From assembly GCA_013399895.1 (NCBI GenBank), contig VXBA01002622.1:186001-250000 (forward strand): a stretch of 64,000 nucleotides of DNA, written 5' to 3'. Under the pieces are notes generated by a model. The model was not told the origin of the DNA. It was given only the letters and a program-made list of their open reading frames with translations, and did no database searches. The stretch comes from Serilophus lunatus. Its lineage: Eukaryota; Chordata; Aves; Passeriformes; Eurylaimidae. This document shows, in pieces, positions 24,201-39,200 of this stretch. Position 1 is the first letter of the stretch. Each line of letters begins with the position of its first letter. The translations under genes and the position numbers were made by a program.

Positions 24201-27200
24201 CTGTGTTAAGTAAACAAGGCCAGAAATCTATTTCTAAGTAAAATACACTGTCATTGCTGCTGGTGACAGAGCAGCTGGGGTACTGCTTATTTGTAGAGTG
24301 CATAGTTCTTGGATTGTCTCTCTCTTCTTTGTTTACCCACAAGCTCTGTCTACTGACAATTTTTCATCAACAGATTTTTGTCAAGCCTTGTGGTGTCTGG
24401 CTCACTTGACCTTTAAGATAGACAAGTCGGGGTAGTTATGAGGTTGTGCCTTCACTTAGTGAATCAGTTCAAACTCAGTTGGCCTTGTGACCATTGAGAA
24501 AGCTCTGGTTCCTCAACATATCAAGGCTTTTTCTTTCACTCCTTCAGTTCCAGACGTTGTCTCTATTTTATTGGGCTTTTTGAGGGCTGGGAAAGTGTCA
24601 TACTAGACTTTGACAGAAGTAGAAATTGGGGATTTTGCTAAGGCTTGAGCAATACAGAACTGTGTAGCACTATAAACTCAAATACTATTGACAATTGAAG
24701 AAAGATGTTGAAGATGGGGGACAGAGAAGAAGGTTAATTCAAACAATCAATAGTTAGTGGAAAGCATGGAAAATATTCTTGGGCTCAGTTGAGGCATTTT
24801 AAACTCTTTAAAGAAGACAGCAGAGCTGCTCTTGCAGTCAGGCATCCTTTGTGATTTGGGTGTGGTGCAGGAGAGCATGCAGGGCATGAGCTCCAGGTCA
24901 GGGTTAATCTTCAACTTTGGAAAACTTTTCTGGTGAGATGTATCTGGGGAGCATTAAAGGCTCCAAATTCCAAGCCCTGTTCAAGAATGTAGGCCAAGTT
25001 TTTTTGTCCTACTTTCTTTCCCACTTCCATGGTATTTATCTCATTACTATAAATCACACTATGTACTTTCTCTTGTGATTACTGGTGCTTGAAAGCAGGT
25101 TCTCATGCAACCTCTCTTGAAAATGCAACCTCTTTTGAAAATCTTTCTCCTTTGGATTTTGGACAGGTTACAAGAAAGGAAATAAACTCTAAAACCAGTT
25201 TCCTATGTTGCCTTCACAGGCACAGTACCATAGAGTGCTTTGAACTGCAGGAAACATGGCAACTGGCTGTCTGCTCAGAGCTCTAGAGCTTGAGCTTCAT
25301 GTCAAGCTGTTTTTAGGGCTGGTCTGCCTGTGCTTCTCACATGGTGTTCATGGAGTGAACCTTAACATGAAGTTCCTAATGCTTCCAGCGCTGGCTAAAA
25401 TAAATTTTAATGCATCTATTCTGTTGTTCTGCAACTCTACTTGTAAAATGCAAATAGACTTTTGTAGCTTACCATTAAAGCAACTGAATTGCTCATCCCA
25501 AGCATGCTGCTCTGAAGTCTGTCTAAGTCTGTAACTATGTGTGTGCAACACACATTGACAGACTGTCTTCAGTTCTCTTGTGATAGCACTTTCCCAGACT
25601 GACAAAGAAACTTGATATCTTTCTTCAATTAAACCTTGGAAGGCAGTAGACTTTAGTCTAATCTTGGAGTTAGGGATGGGCAAGATGCCTTTGGGTTGAG
25701 TAACAAGATACCTCTAGGTCACTAGGTTTATATGGAGCATCAAGTCATCTACTTTACAGCTGTACTGTCAGTTCAATTCATACAGACAGATTAGTTTCTT
25801 AGGGTGCAATGCTGTATTTTTTGTATTCTCTGTAGGCTCAGACTGTCCTCCTATGAATATTTATAGGGGATCTTGAGTTGTAGCTGTTACTCCTAATTTG
25901 GAAAACATTATTTAAAGAAGACTGAACAGGTTTACAGCTTTTTAAAAGTTTTGAGAGTGTTCAAAAGTTTTGAGAGTGTTTGAGCTGCTCACATTAGGAA
26001 AAAATAGCTGATAACTATCTTGTCAGAACCAAACAACTCCTAGTTGTTGCATTGGGGAAGTGAATGCTGGGCTCTTTGAATTTAGTACAAATTGCATTTG
26101 TGTTAATACCTGAACTGAAAGGTAGGTTTGCTTGTTGTGTTGCCATTTTTGATTGTTCCTTTAAAAGGACATATGTAGTGTCCTGGTCATAGTTTTAAGA
26201 AGGGTTTTTAGCAATGTTAAGAATACTGATCTCTGAAAAGGTTCAAGGAAAGTGTTAAGATGTGTTGGCGGGATTTTTAATGCCAAGGAATTTGGGGCTG
26301 TCTAGGAAATCAGGATTTGTGGATTTGGTATTTTTCCCCTCAGAGGCTGTATTTAAACAGATAGGAATGCAGATATTTAAGTGAGTTATGAACCAGCACT
26401 AGAAGAGCCCTCTGAGCAGAGCTGTGGAAAGGCATTGTGTTCTTGGCCACTGTTCTGTTCATGTTCTGCTTGAGCAGCATGGCAGGAACTGCGCTGTCAG
26501 CACTAGTTGTGCAAGGCTTGTCTGGGCTTGCTCACAGAAATGAGGGAGAGGCTGAAGCAAAACCTGCAAGTCTTCACCTGCTTAGCTACTAGGATCTTCT
26601 GCCTCCCCAGCTTCTACTCTACAGTATCTAATCTGCCTTGATGCATGGGCAGAACTCGGGAAACACTTGGAGTCATTGCTTTCGTGGTACAATGCCCAAA
26701 ATAAAAATGTGCTTTTCAAGATGGTATTAAACTGCCACAGCACAGATTTTACCAGATTTTACATGTAGCCCTGTGTGCACAGTCCATAAATCTTTTCTGC
26801 CCTTAAGGGTTTTTGGCACCTTGTTTGTGGTCAGGAGCACACTGAACATTAAAAAAGGTTAAAATTTACCATAAAAAGTTAAACATTTTAGCTACTGAGC
26901 TTCTTTCCAGAATTGATTTGGATAGCATGTACTGGAGACTGTACACCTTCCCTGCTTTTTGTCTGTGTGATTTTTTTTATTTTTTTTTTCCACTGCAAGT
27001 TGTGGAGTTAACAAACTGACGACGCTTTTCTTGCCTTCAAGGGCAAATAACGGCAGCCTTTTCATGCATGTTCCATTTGGTCCTTCACCTTTGGTAGTTG
27101 GACTGTTGAGGATGTTAACTCTAGATGAATTATCCCTCTGTTTCTTTGCAGTTAAAAATGTGGTGATCCTATTTTTTCTTGCAGATGTGGAGGTACTGTT

Positions 27201-30200
27201 GGTGCAATTCTGACATGTCCACTGGAAGTTGTGAAAACTCGGTTGCAGTCGTCTTCTGTGACTCTGTACATCTCTGAAGTTCATCTCAACACTGTGAATG
27301 GTGCTGGTGTCAACAGAGTAACCAGAGTTTCTCCTGGACCTCTCCATTGTTTGAAGTGAGTGTACATGTCACTAGGTTTTGGGTTTGTTATGGGGAGGGA
27401 GGAGAAAAGAGGTGTGTTGGACAAATCTGTATGGAAGACTCAGAATATTATATCTGTCATGATGCTACCATGAGATGACTTCATATTTTGTCTTGCAATT
27501 GTGAGTTTCACATTCTGATTTTCCAAGTGTCCTCCATGCTTGTGTTGGCCTCCTGAATTAGCCAGAGCATATATACCTTGTACAATTCACATCTCCAAAC
27601 TGCATCCCTAAAATTCACTGGGAGCTCCTAAGTGCCAGACTCTCACTTTCATCCTGAAAAAGTGTCAGTATAAGACTTCTATGATTTGGACACAAAACAG
27701 TTTTAAAAGTTACTCAATACGGAGGCAGTTAAAATTAACTCAGCTGCTTAGTCCCTTTCAACTTTCTCCACTCCATACACTTTCTGCTTTTGAATATCTT
27801 CTGGTGGATGTGTGACTAGTAACACTATTTTAGAGATAGGAGGAGTCAGCTCTTGCAGTGATCGGGGTTGTCATGTTTGCATGGTGCCTCCCTGAAAGGG
27901 AGGCCTTTTCTCTCCTTGCTAGCAGTGCTTGTGTAAGTTCAGGAGCCAGGAGCAAAGTTAAGGCCACAGTAAAACTGCTTGAACCCACAGGCAGAGTTCA
28001 TTTCATGCTGGAGGGCTCAAGCTAGACAGTTAAGGTGAAGTACCTTCAGTATTTTGGAGTGAGGGAAGATTTCTTCCAGAAAAGACTTTGTACTGCTTCT
28101 TTCATTAGAAAGAATTTGCCAGAACTCAACCACCTATTTTTTATTACCAATTAATTAGTGAGAAGTGGATTGTAGACAACCCCTTCCAGCAGTTGCAGTA
28201 TAGGATTTAGGCCTAATCTGGTTAGAGGATAGAATTTGCTTAAATGGAGGTTTTACCCAAATAGCTCCTTGAATGCTCATTCTTCTGGTAGAAAATTTTG
28301 CTTCAGAGCCTTTTTCTGTGGCGATCTGATGGGTGAACACTTTGGGAATAGCTATATAGGTAGGAAAGGTTTGGACTGGTAAGCAACAAGAACTTCATCC
28401 CACACCCTTGCCAGAAAGACTTCTTTTGATGCAAGTGCAGCCCTTCAACTTCTTTCTCAATGTTTGGTTATGAATTAATCTTTTGTTTACAAGTGTGTCT
28501 GGGTAATAGCAGGTTGAACACGTGCTTGTTTCTTACACTCCTCTGCTATTCTTTAAATGCATCCCTAAAAAATGAAAATTCCTGGTATTCTCAGGAAGCA
28601 AATTTAGGCTGAGGTAGAGGTAGTCCCTGATGAACTTCATTGGTAGGGCTTGCTTGTTTTATTTGTTTTTAACAGTTGCCTTCTTATGCATGCTTTCTAT
28701 CTGTCATGAGAAAATGTATCTCTTCTGCTGGTTTTTTTGTTTGTTTAGATGTGTTTTCTTTCAGGTCATTATGAAACAACTGAGATGCAAAGCTGGGTTT
28801 CAAGTGGTTAGAATAAAGTGAATATGAAAAAAAATCTCACATTACATGACATTGGACTCTGACAAAAGTATGTAGGTGCAGAACATAATCATTCTTGACT
28901 AAGGCTGTTTTATGGAGAAATCAAACTGGATTCCTCTGTCACTCTCATGCCTTAACTGTCATTTGAATTTTTTTGCCTTGTAGTTGACAAAGTTTGGTTC
29001 TCATGGCAAATTTGGTGCAGTGCTCCAAGGCTCACAATACTCAGTCTAAAAGCAGGATGAATCAGGCAAATTATGTCAGAATTTCAGTGAACTGACTGCT
29101 GCAGAATCACTTCTGCACCTTAAGCATCAGCAGAGGTGACTTCAGAGATGTCTCTCGGGAGCCAAACTCGGAAGAACTGCTACAGGTGACTCCATTCCCT
29201 GGCAAAAAAGGCAAATTCTTACTCTTAAATACCTGTAGTGTATGTCATATGAAAGATTCATGTGATTAACCTTGCACAATTTAAACCTGAGATCTTGATA
29301 ATGAGAATCTCACTGGCCTCCCAGTACAGGCTTCTCCATGTGATGTAAGTAGGTCAGCTGAGGCCATATGGGGCAATTGTCCTATTCTTTCAACCATGGA
29401 TTTGCCCTTTACTGCTTTCAATTAACAAGTGCAAGCTCTGAGATATGCTTTTTAATGCAAAAATCTTATTTTCTGAAACTCCTTCAGCTGGCTGTCTGTG
29501 AAGGTGGAAGACCGTTGGTAACCATTTCCTTTATAATCCTCTCTGTTGCAACCTCTCTAACTCTACTACTCTGTGAAATTTTGTGACTTGAGATCCAGAA
29601 GAAATAATACATTTCACCCTTGAATTTCTCCTAAGACAGAGTTTCCTTCTGCTTTTAATACACGCACGTGGTATATGTGCATGTATGTAGACATGTGTAA
29701 CACATGATGTGGTAGGAGTCAAAGTAGTTTTAAGTGGACACAAATCATGTTAATTGGGTTGAGCACTGTAAGTGTTAAAAATGCCTTCAGGATGACACCT
29801 TCAGGATGACAGACAGATCTCAATAATTTCTATTTCCAAAATGTCTTTGACTTGGTAGTGAATATTCCAATTACTGCTGTGGAGCAAGGCTACCCACACA
29901 GAGAAGTGCTATCCAATTGTTATGGACACAAAGCTAAGATGTTGCTGGACACGTTTTACGTCAGCATTCCTAGACATGGTAACTGCAGAACCACTGTCTC
30001 ATTTTTCATTATTGAAAGGAAATGTGAACTTTCAGTTGGATTTAGCAACAGAACAGTGGTGAATCAGCTACTGGAAATCAGAATAGGTTTGGATTCTCCT
30101 TGAGTGCTATAGATGGCTTTGGTTTTTTATTCTGATGGCCATTTTGTTTGGAATTTACCAATTTATGCAAGTGTAGTTTGCTTAATGAGTAATTGACTTG

Positions 30201-33200
30201 TCATTAGCCTGCATGTCTCATTGAAGAAGAAATGTACAGGAGAACTATTTGTGTGTATTGGCCAACATTTTTAAATCAATAAGCCCGGGGGTCTGTTTTG
30301 CAGCATCTGGGAAAGTAGTTAATTCTTAACTTAATCTAGTTCTAAAATAATTGCTGGAGCAATTTGTGGTAATGAGATGCAGGTAGTCCTTGTTTCTCCT
30401 CCCATGTCCTACCATATTTCATAAAATACCACTGTGATTAGCATCTGGATTGCTGGACACATGGATTTCACTGAAACTGAATATTAATGGATATTCTCTT
30501 ACTGTGCCAGTTTCCTTTGCTGCATAATGGTTTTCAACTATTCCTAAAATCCACAAATACATGAGATCAGTGTTGCAAATGCTAAAGTACTAATAATGCC
30601 TCATTTGAGGCACTGAATCCCTGTTTCTTTGTGAATTCCACAAGGATGGAAGGTCACACCCTGCTGTCACCCAAGCAGTCTTTCCCCAGCTGTGTTTATA
30701 GTGGACATGGTACACAAGATGTGAGGGCTGTACTATGGCTGTGACTCTTTGCATGGGTTACACTTTTGTCTCAGTTAATATCAGTGACTTACTTTGCATG
30801 AGGATGTAAGGAATGCCTTTTCTGGAAGGAGTCAGGAAGCTAAAAGCCACTGGCTTCACAGCCCAGCAGCAGTGCTTGGGTAGAAGCACAAAGGCAGCGG
30901 CTCAGAATTGATGGGAGAGGAATCCCTGCCAGCCTCAAGGAAGAGCCACTTGTTACATTGGAGTTATCAATTTCCTTTTACTGTAGTGAAAATAGTTACC
31001 ACATCTTAAAGAATAATCTATGGGCCTGAGAAAGGCAGGATATAAAGGAAAGCAGTCTTCCAACTTCTGATATGTAGCTTAGTGTAATGTTGGGCATCTT
31101 GTAGGATCAAACTGGGATAGTACATGCAAAGCCATGTAGAGATTTTTCTCTTTTTGGGAAGAGGGCAGTAGATTGCCAGGTGTCCCTGGCTGGGCATCAT
31201 AAACAGTACAGCAAGATCTTCCTGAGCAGCTCTCAGGTGGCAATTGACTGAGTGAAACCAAACCTTCTTAAGTCTCTCTCCTTCTCTCCTGCCCTTTGCT
31301 CCCTGGCCACTCCAGAAAGTTGACAAACGTAGCAAGCTGAAGGATGATGAAAGAAATGCAGCATAGGATCAAGTATTTTTGGCTCCTGAACAATCTAAAT
31401 CCTACAGGAATGTGAACATTCCCATTCTTAGTTTTTTCTCTCTGATTAGAGGACACTTTCTTTGACTTCTTTATGACAGACAACTGCGTGTATATATGTG
31501 TTCCTATATCTGAGATAAATCTGTATTGATGTCATAAGTCTTACTTTGCATTTAGTTTCTGGATTTCCATGCCATGCCAAGCAATAATGGAATTTGTTAT
31601 GCTGGTTCTAGGAAATCACTAATTTGTTGTCAGTGCTATATTGTCAATTATTATCTAAGTTTTTCACAGAGTAGAGCTTAAAATGATGTAGTTAGTTGGT
31701 CAGTGCATTCTTTAATTTTCATCTGTATGTTCAAATATTGTCTTTTTTGTTTTGTAGGATGATTTTGCAAAATGAAGGCCCTCGATCTCTCTTCAGAGGG
31801 CTGGGCCCTAATTTAGTGGGCGTTGCTCCTTCCAGGTAAATACAAACATGCATGTTAAATACATTAGGGGATTTATTTGAAGCAAGTTTTGCATCTGCAG
31901 TTGTAAATACTTAATTATAGCAAATAACTCTTTGCTTCCTGGGGTAACTTTGAGAAATTGAGCTACTTGTACTTCAGAGCTCCAGCTGTCTCAGCACTTA
32001 CTGTCCTGTGTGCTAGTAACATAGCATTTACTATTGTGTGCTATCCTTTATGCAGAGTTTTGTCCAATTAAGAAGAAAAATGCTTAAGGACTTGCACATA
32101 GAAACTAGAAGTTTGTACCTTGAAAAATGTGAAGGTAGATTTAGCTTTCAGTTAATCAACCCATCAACAGCAGCAGTGAATTTATGACTGTTGCCTCAAA
32201 AGGGGGTTTCTTCCTGAATTCTGGTGAAGTACGGGCTGGTGGCCCTCTGCAGTAGGGAGCCTGTTCTGAAACTTGAGAATGGGCAAGACTGGGTAGGGTG
32301 ACACACTTTAACAGCTGTCCCAGAGCAAGCAGATCCAGCAGTGGGCTAGGCTCCAAAGGTTACTGGGGCAGTGAAAGAAGGTGCAGTGGATGAGGATGGA
32401 AGTCTGCTGTAATTGGCAGTGGTGTTGCTGTTGTCTGTTGCTGTGCATCAGCACAAATACTTCAGCTACTGGCTGGTTCTGGCAGTCAGTGAGGAGCAGA
32501 TTATGCCAGAGTTGGAATTTATCCTTATGTACAAGTGTTAGCCGAAGTTCAGTCCTAAAACAGGAGAATACCTTAGGAAGAGGGTAGAAATAAAACAATG
32601 TAAAAGTAATACAACTACCTAATCCTGATGAGGCTATGGCTGTTTCCTGGCTTGTTTTTATTCCCTTCTGTTTAAGAGGAGAGTCTTTATGCCGGGGGAA
32701 TATATTGCACAAAGGCTTTATTCTTCTCTCAACTTAGTGCTCTACTTTTGTTTATTTACTTACCCTGTCTGAAGAGAAAATAGTCCTGTCTTTTGCACAC
32801 CCAGTTGTAGAGTATCTAGACTTTTTTGGTTTTAAGGTATTTGGTTGTTTCTGGAAAATACCATTAAACTGAATTTTAGATCTCACAGGTGGGATAGTAT
32901 TCTGTAGATCCTCTGCTTGAATAAGCGAAAAACATAATGCAAGAGTTAGTGTTTTTATTTTAGTGGATTCTTTAAGGATTAGAAATACCTGAGGTATGTT
33001 CTGTTCCTTAACACTGCTGTTTGGAGAAGCTTCAGCTTTCAGTAGTTTTTTGCTCTTTACACCTGTATCAGCACTTCATAATCTGAAGAGCCTGTACTTT
33101 TGTTTGGTAGACCAGTCTGTTCTATAAAATGTTCAATATTATCCCTTTAGAGCAATTCTTATCCAGGAATTGATCCCATTTCTTAAATGACTCTCCTCTA

Positions 33201-36200
33201 TGATAAATATCCTCAGTCACAAAATAAAAAATAATTCTTTCAGTAAGTTTTCTGTTAAATCTTCTTATTCCCTTTTCTTCCTCCAAGTGAAATGCTTAGC
33301 TTGTTTCCTTTCTCCCTCAGCCATACTAAAAATGTTTACTTGGTGTAGTGTGTGAAGTCTTATTTATAAGCACATCCTTACTTTACTTCCCTCTGGCTGA
33401 CTCGGTCTACATCCACTACTTTGTTTCAATTAAGCATTAGCTAAGTGGATTTAACATCAGCTCTTTGTTTAAATAAGCTGTAGAGAAGCATGTTTCATAA
33501 CACATCCAGTACACTTAACTGAGCTCAGGTTCCATTTGAGAAATTACACCCGTGAAGCAGCACTTCATCTTTTTTGTAATAAAGAAAAACATGTTTGCAC
33601 AGCTAATGAGGTTAATGTTCCATTCGTGAAAAATTGCACGTCCAGTTTTTCTCTTGTAGAGCAGTGTCTGTAGGCTTAAAAAAAGAGTTGCTACCTGAAC
33701 TGTGAGTTTTAGACTTGCTTTTTGTTTCCATTTTTTGTATTTATATATTATATATTTATTTTTTGTAATATATTGAATTGGCATGCTGACTTTGCCTAGC
33801 TTTGTTTTGCTACCAGCTCAGACTTGAGTGTAATATAAGTTTATGGAGTTTTTTGTAGCGTATTCAGAGGAAAAAAAAAAAAATCTGTGTCCATTCTAAA
33901 TACAGAGTTCAAGAAACAAAATGCAGATCCCAGTTTCACAGCTGTTCCAGCATTTAACTATAAATATTTATGACTACAAGTTATCAATATTTAAATGCTA
34001 TCATAATAAGAATGCTGTTTGCTTTTTTATGAGCTGTGCTTGCTTGCTAGCTGTGTCATGCTGTTGAAATGATTTTAGGTTCATTAGCACCAATTTGTTC
34101 TCATATTAAAATGTTGCAGAATACTGAAACTTGAGTTTTCAGTTCAGCAGTATTTTTGTTCCCTGCTAAACTTCCCAGTGCACTGCTATACTTATATTTC
34201 TCTATCCTTCCCCTCACTAATTGGTAATTGGAGGTGATGTGAAAGAGCAAGTTAAAATGTGTGATCTTTGATTTTTAACTTTCTATTCCTAGTAGTCCCC
34301 CTGCTTTGCAATAGTTGATCCTTGAATACTTCTTTACTGAGCAAGTAAAATTTAACCCAAGACCATTTAGTGAATGGTTAGTGAGGTTAATGGCACTATT
34401 CATTGAGGATACTGACACATGTAACTTGCATTTTGTTCTGATTTTAGAGCAATATATTTTGCTGCTTATTCAAACTGCAAGGAAAAGTTGAACAGTATTT
34501 TCAATCCAGATTCTACCCAGGTACACATGATTTCAGCTGGTGTGGCAGGTAAGGATCTGTAACTTTTTAGCTTCATTTTATAGCCACATCTGCAAATGAG
34601 GTGACATGTGGGGGGAAAAGAAACAAAACATGTTCAGTAATTGAATGATGTCTTCTTTTAGTGATTAACTGCCTTGGCCTTTCCAACAAGCTGTCTGGAG
34701 AATATATGCATGGAAGTGCATTGAGTGATAAATGTGTGTGAATAGTCTTTCTAGGAACTTGCACGCATCTGTTTTCAGTTAATAAATTTGTGTAATGAAA
34801 ATTGGAAACTTTGAAGACAGTAACTTGTTGCTCTGTAAGCTGTAAACATTGTTTGCACTGACTTCTGGTTTAATTCTTCCTGATCTGTTTTTTTTACTGC
34901 TTGGTTACAGCTTTGTATACCTTCTGTCCTTCTGAAATATGCTTGCAGGCATTTGTGTAAGTTATATGTAACACTCCTGCTTCCTTTGTTCATACACCAA
35001 TCTGTGTGAAGTCTCCTCTACCACTGAAGAGACATAGAAGAGCAGATTTTCCATAGTTTCCATATATTTGCATCTCTAAAGATACAATTCCTGTTTTATA
35101 TCTGCAGTGTAACTTTGATATATTTGTTGCTTGATTTGTATGTTCTGTGCTTTGGGAACATTAACAAGGGGAATTAAAGGCAGCTGAGCTGAGTTATGGT
35201 CTTGGACCTGTGCTGGGAAAATGAAACACTTTAGCTATTTTTGCTTGTGCTTTTCCTGCACAAACACAACTTTCAGATTACTTTTTCTGTATAGGCCATA
35301 GGCATCTTACAGATGAATTCTGACAATTTTATTGTTCAAGTTTCTAATTCCTGTCAAATTTTACAAACAGTGTACAGAATGTGAGTAGTGGCAATCTGGA
35401 ATGGACTGACAAAGGTTGTTACCAGAATAAAGAAGAGGATTTGTCTCATCAATGCTTGCTAATCTGATACAAAGAAATTTTATATAGCATATAAAATAAG
35501 TGACATTAGCTTCATACTTAAATGACATTAATGTTCATCTCTGACACATGAAATGTGATAGCTGTCCTTGCATCTTGAAGATTAAATACTGCTGTTTTGT
35601 TTTGCTCAAGTAAGACAATGATGCAGAGGCTTGTCATGTTGAAGTGTTTTGTTTGTAGATGAACAGCAGAGGGAATGAGCTGGAAGGGGATTTGATGAAG
35701 AGTTCATCCTAATCAGTTAATTGTGCCAAGAAAAATGGACTGTCTTCAGCTCCTTGTCAAGGGAATAACATATGTCTTTAAATTTGGGGAATAGAGGGAA
35801 GTGTGGATGACAGAAACAAGTCTGTCCCTGATTGAAGACAGCTTGTGTAACTTGTGCAGTCTTCCAGGCAAGTGAAGATTCAGAGTGTTCAGCTTGAAGT
35901 TACTGTCCTCATTCTGTAGTGAAAAGAACATTACGTTTATAGAGATGTGCTGTAGTGCCTCTTCCTAAGTGTTTGCAGACTCAGGCTGTAGCTTGTCATG
36001 GAGTTGTGTACCTGCTCAGTAATTCCCTTCCCTCCAGAAGGTTGGTGTTATGCATTTGTGCACACAACTGCAGGAGACTGGAGTAATTGTACTTGAGCCT
36101 TAATTGCTATTCACATTTTTACCTTTTTGTAAGAGTTCTAATACCGAACAGCTCTTGGGCTTTTAGCTTTGCCACACTTCCCAAGTCCTGCAGTTGTATT

Positions 36201-39200
36201 TCTAAACCATGTAGTCAATAAAATAGAAGGTCCAGTGCAAGCTCAGATTTCAACAGAAAGTTGTGACCTGTAATGTCTTGGCACTGTACGTTACAGAAAT
36301 TCTCTGGAAGACCTTTAAAAGAAGGTTCTTTGAGAAACATCTTCTCAATACTCTCTACTGGTGTTATTCTGATACATGAAAAGGAGTCTGTAGTTGAAAC
36401 TAATTTTTTGGGAACGTGCTAACCTTGTAATTCTAATATATTTCAGAAAATGCACTTAAACCAGCTATTAAGTTTTACCTGCAAGGTTTGTATTACTGTA
36501 TGATGCAAATAATCTTAAAGAAATGGCAAAATAACAGGGACTAGATTGTATGTGAGCTCTTAATTGGTTGACAAGTTAACACAGACAAACATTGCAATAT
36601 TTTCTTCGGAACCTAAGATTTCAAAATTGGCAAAAAATAATTGGTATTGGTTTTTTTCTTTTTCAGCTGCCATTGGTTTCAGTAAGAAACTGTGTAACTC
36701 AGCCTTAAATGAGGGTTATTGTTCTGGTCTGCGTTTTTTTGGCTATAATGTATTTCATAAAGGCTTCTATTACCTAATGGGCATGAATTGGAAGTTTCAC
36801 TTAGAGCTTTTCCTGTAGGTTGCAAAATACAGTAATGATGCAAAAATACAATTTAAAATACCCCAACTGTTTCTCTACTGTTTTATGAAAGTACTGCAAA
36901 TAGTGAACTCTAGTCAACTTTAGCACATGATATAAGTAAAAAGAATTTAATAAGTATCTCAGGCTAGACTGTCCTTGTTACATAAGTATTGTCTTATGCA
37001 CACGGTGTTTTGGGGAGTGAAAAGCAGTGGTATGGTATTTTAAGCATTTTTATTTGGTTTTGGGCCTCATTCTTAAGATAAAACATGTATTTATGGTTTT
37101 AAGCTTGTTCTAAGTTTTATCCCAAGAAGGATGAATTATTGCATAAGTTATTAATATGTAGATTAGATATTAATGTTATTTTCTTGCTGTGCCAGCTTCC
37201 AGCATATAGTTGATCTCACCTTCATACCCAAAATATCTGTGTATTGACATGAAGCGCTCAGCAGTCCTTTTTCCTCACTCCTCAGCATATCACATGGTAT
37301 TCTTTTTGCAAACTAGGACACTGAATATATCTGAGCTTACTACAAGAATGAGAGCTTGCTGGTGTGAAGGTAGTTGATCTCTGTACATTTCCAAGTGAGG
37401 CTAAATTCTCAAATTCACTATAAACTCTGCCTTCTCATTGCACTTGGCCTCCTTTTCCACAGAGAAGAAAAGGTGTAGAGAACAGAATGAGAACTTGATT
37501 CCTGTATGGATTTCTTATTTGCTTTTTTAATGATTCATAGCCTCAATCAGACAACATGGTTGCAAATCTGCTGCAAAACTACTTTGCCTTTTATGCTGTT
37601 GCTGTTCTTTCTAGAACTTTACTGGCAAACCAACCCAAATGCAGATTTTATTATTTACTAAAAAATAACTGGGACAACAGTATTACTTGTGGAGATACTT
37701 TAATACTTTAATACTTTAAATTTTCCATGTTACGTGCACAGTTAATTCATATTGAATAAAATGCGTATTTAGTTCATTAGTCTTAGCAAGTTTGATTTCA
37801 TAAGGCATCTTATCTTGATTTTTTCAGCCTTAAGACTAGGCTAGATTTTGTGAGTAATATCTTCAAGGGAGTGGGGAAGGAGGAGGGTTCACTTGAAAAT
37901 TTGCTATATAGGTAAGTATTTGGAGATACTAAATTGAACTGCTGCAAATGAGCAGAAATTTCAGTACTCAGTGCATTTTACACAACTACTTTAATATCTG
38001 TGGCCTGTTTTGATTACTTTTCTTTCTTTTTTTCCTAAACTTTTACCTGAAAACAGTTAGATCTCACAAATCCTTCCAATGGGATTCGATTTGTACACTT
38101 GTGTCTGATGAGGTCACTGCTTGTTGTTATGATACAGAAAAGCCTGTGTCTATTTTAGGCATTTACTGTACATTTCTCCCGTGAAAAGAGTGAGATCGTG
38201 TCATCTCATGCTCCCCATCCGCAGGTCACTTCCTGCAGAAATATGGACTAACTTAAACCTCGTGAGTACTGAACTGAGCATCTCTTGCAGCCTCTAGTGT
38301 AAGAACCACACACTGGGTTTGTAATATCTATTAAATAAACAAAATAAGGGGAATTCACTTGTGCTGTCTTGAACTCGGATGATGTGCATTGTGCCAAGAC
38401 ATCACTTGTCCTGAACTCTATTAAGAGTGATTGTTTTTCTGTGCAGTTCAAGGAAAGGTAGAAAATACCTTTCACTGAGAGCTGCTACTGTACTTAGCTC
38501 CGGCTAATTGAAAACCCCTACTGGGTTAAACAAGGCATTTTGGGTTTTTTTTCTGTGTCCCAGAGCTGCCTTTAAAGTATTGCAGCAAATATTCTGTCAT
38601 TTTGTTTCCAAGACCTCTTTTCTTTTTCTTTTTTAATATGTATGTCATCTCCTTTCTGTCTCTTTCTGTTTACTGGTTTGGTTTGTTTTTATTTTACTAC
38701 TTTGGATTTTTAATTCAGCATTCCATGTTCACATTTGTCTGTACCAATTACATTGGCTTATAGATTAAAAAGGCAAAAACCCTATCCTTGGAAATATGAT
38801 GCATAATAGGAATACCTGGGATCTTACCTGTCAGTAGCCGAAACAGCTAGATTGAGAATTCTTTATTTGGAAGTGGGATACAATTTTATAGCAGAGAAGA
38901 AAAGATAACAAGTTGTAGGAGTTTGTAGTATTGCCAGATTTATTTATACTTGTGATGAGTCTGGAATCTTTCTTGAGGATACAACACATAAACATTGTAA
39001 AGCATTATAAATTTCATTGAGGTTTTTAAAAAGGAAAAGGAAACAAGTTATGGAGCTTCATGGTAGTTGTTGAAAACGTCCAACCTTTTGTTCTTTAATA
39101 AATATTTTAGCTAGGGATATTCTTTATTTAAAAGTAAGAGCCTATCAAAGATCCCAAATGTATGTTACAAATTTTGAAGGGCTTTCCTTGGTGTCAGCAT

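Larger units (their letters stand above)
18286..27184 (+). other. SLC25A36: SLC25A36 intron 1
   Basis: An 8.9-kb intron whose first 330 bases are CpG island. It contains a (GGCCCC)4 tract at 18537-18560, an exon-like segment at 18879-18967, and CR1 fragments at 19472-19934 and 20750-20856. A two-copy 19-bp tandem duplication lies at 25944-25980. The rest is AT-rich DNA in which I see no further gene. Confidence 0.85.
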
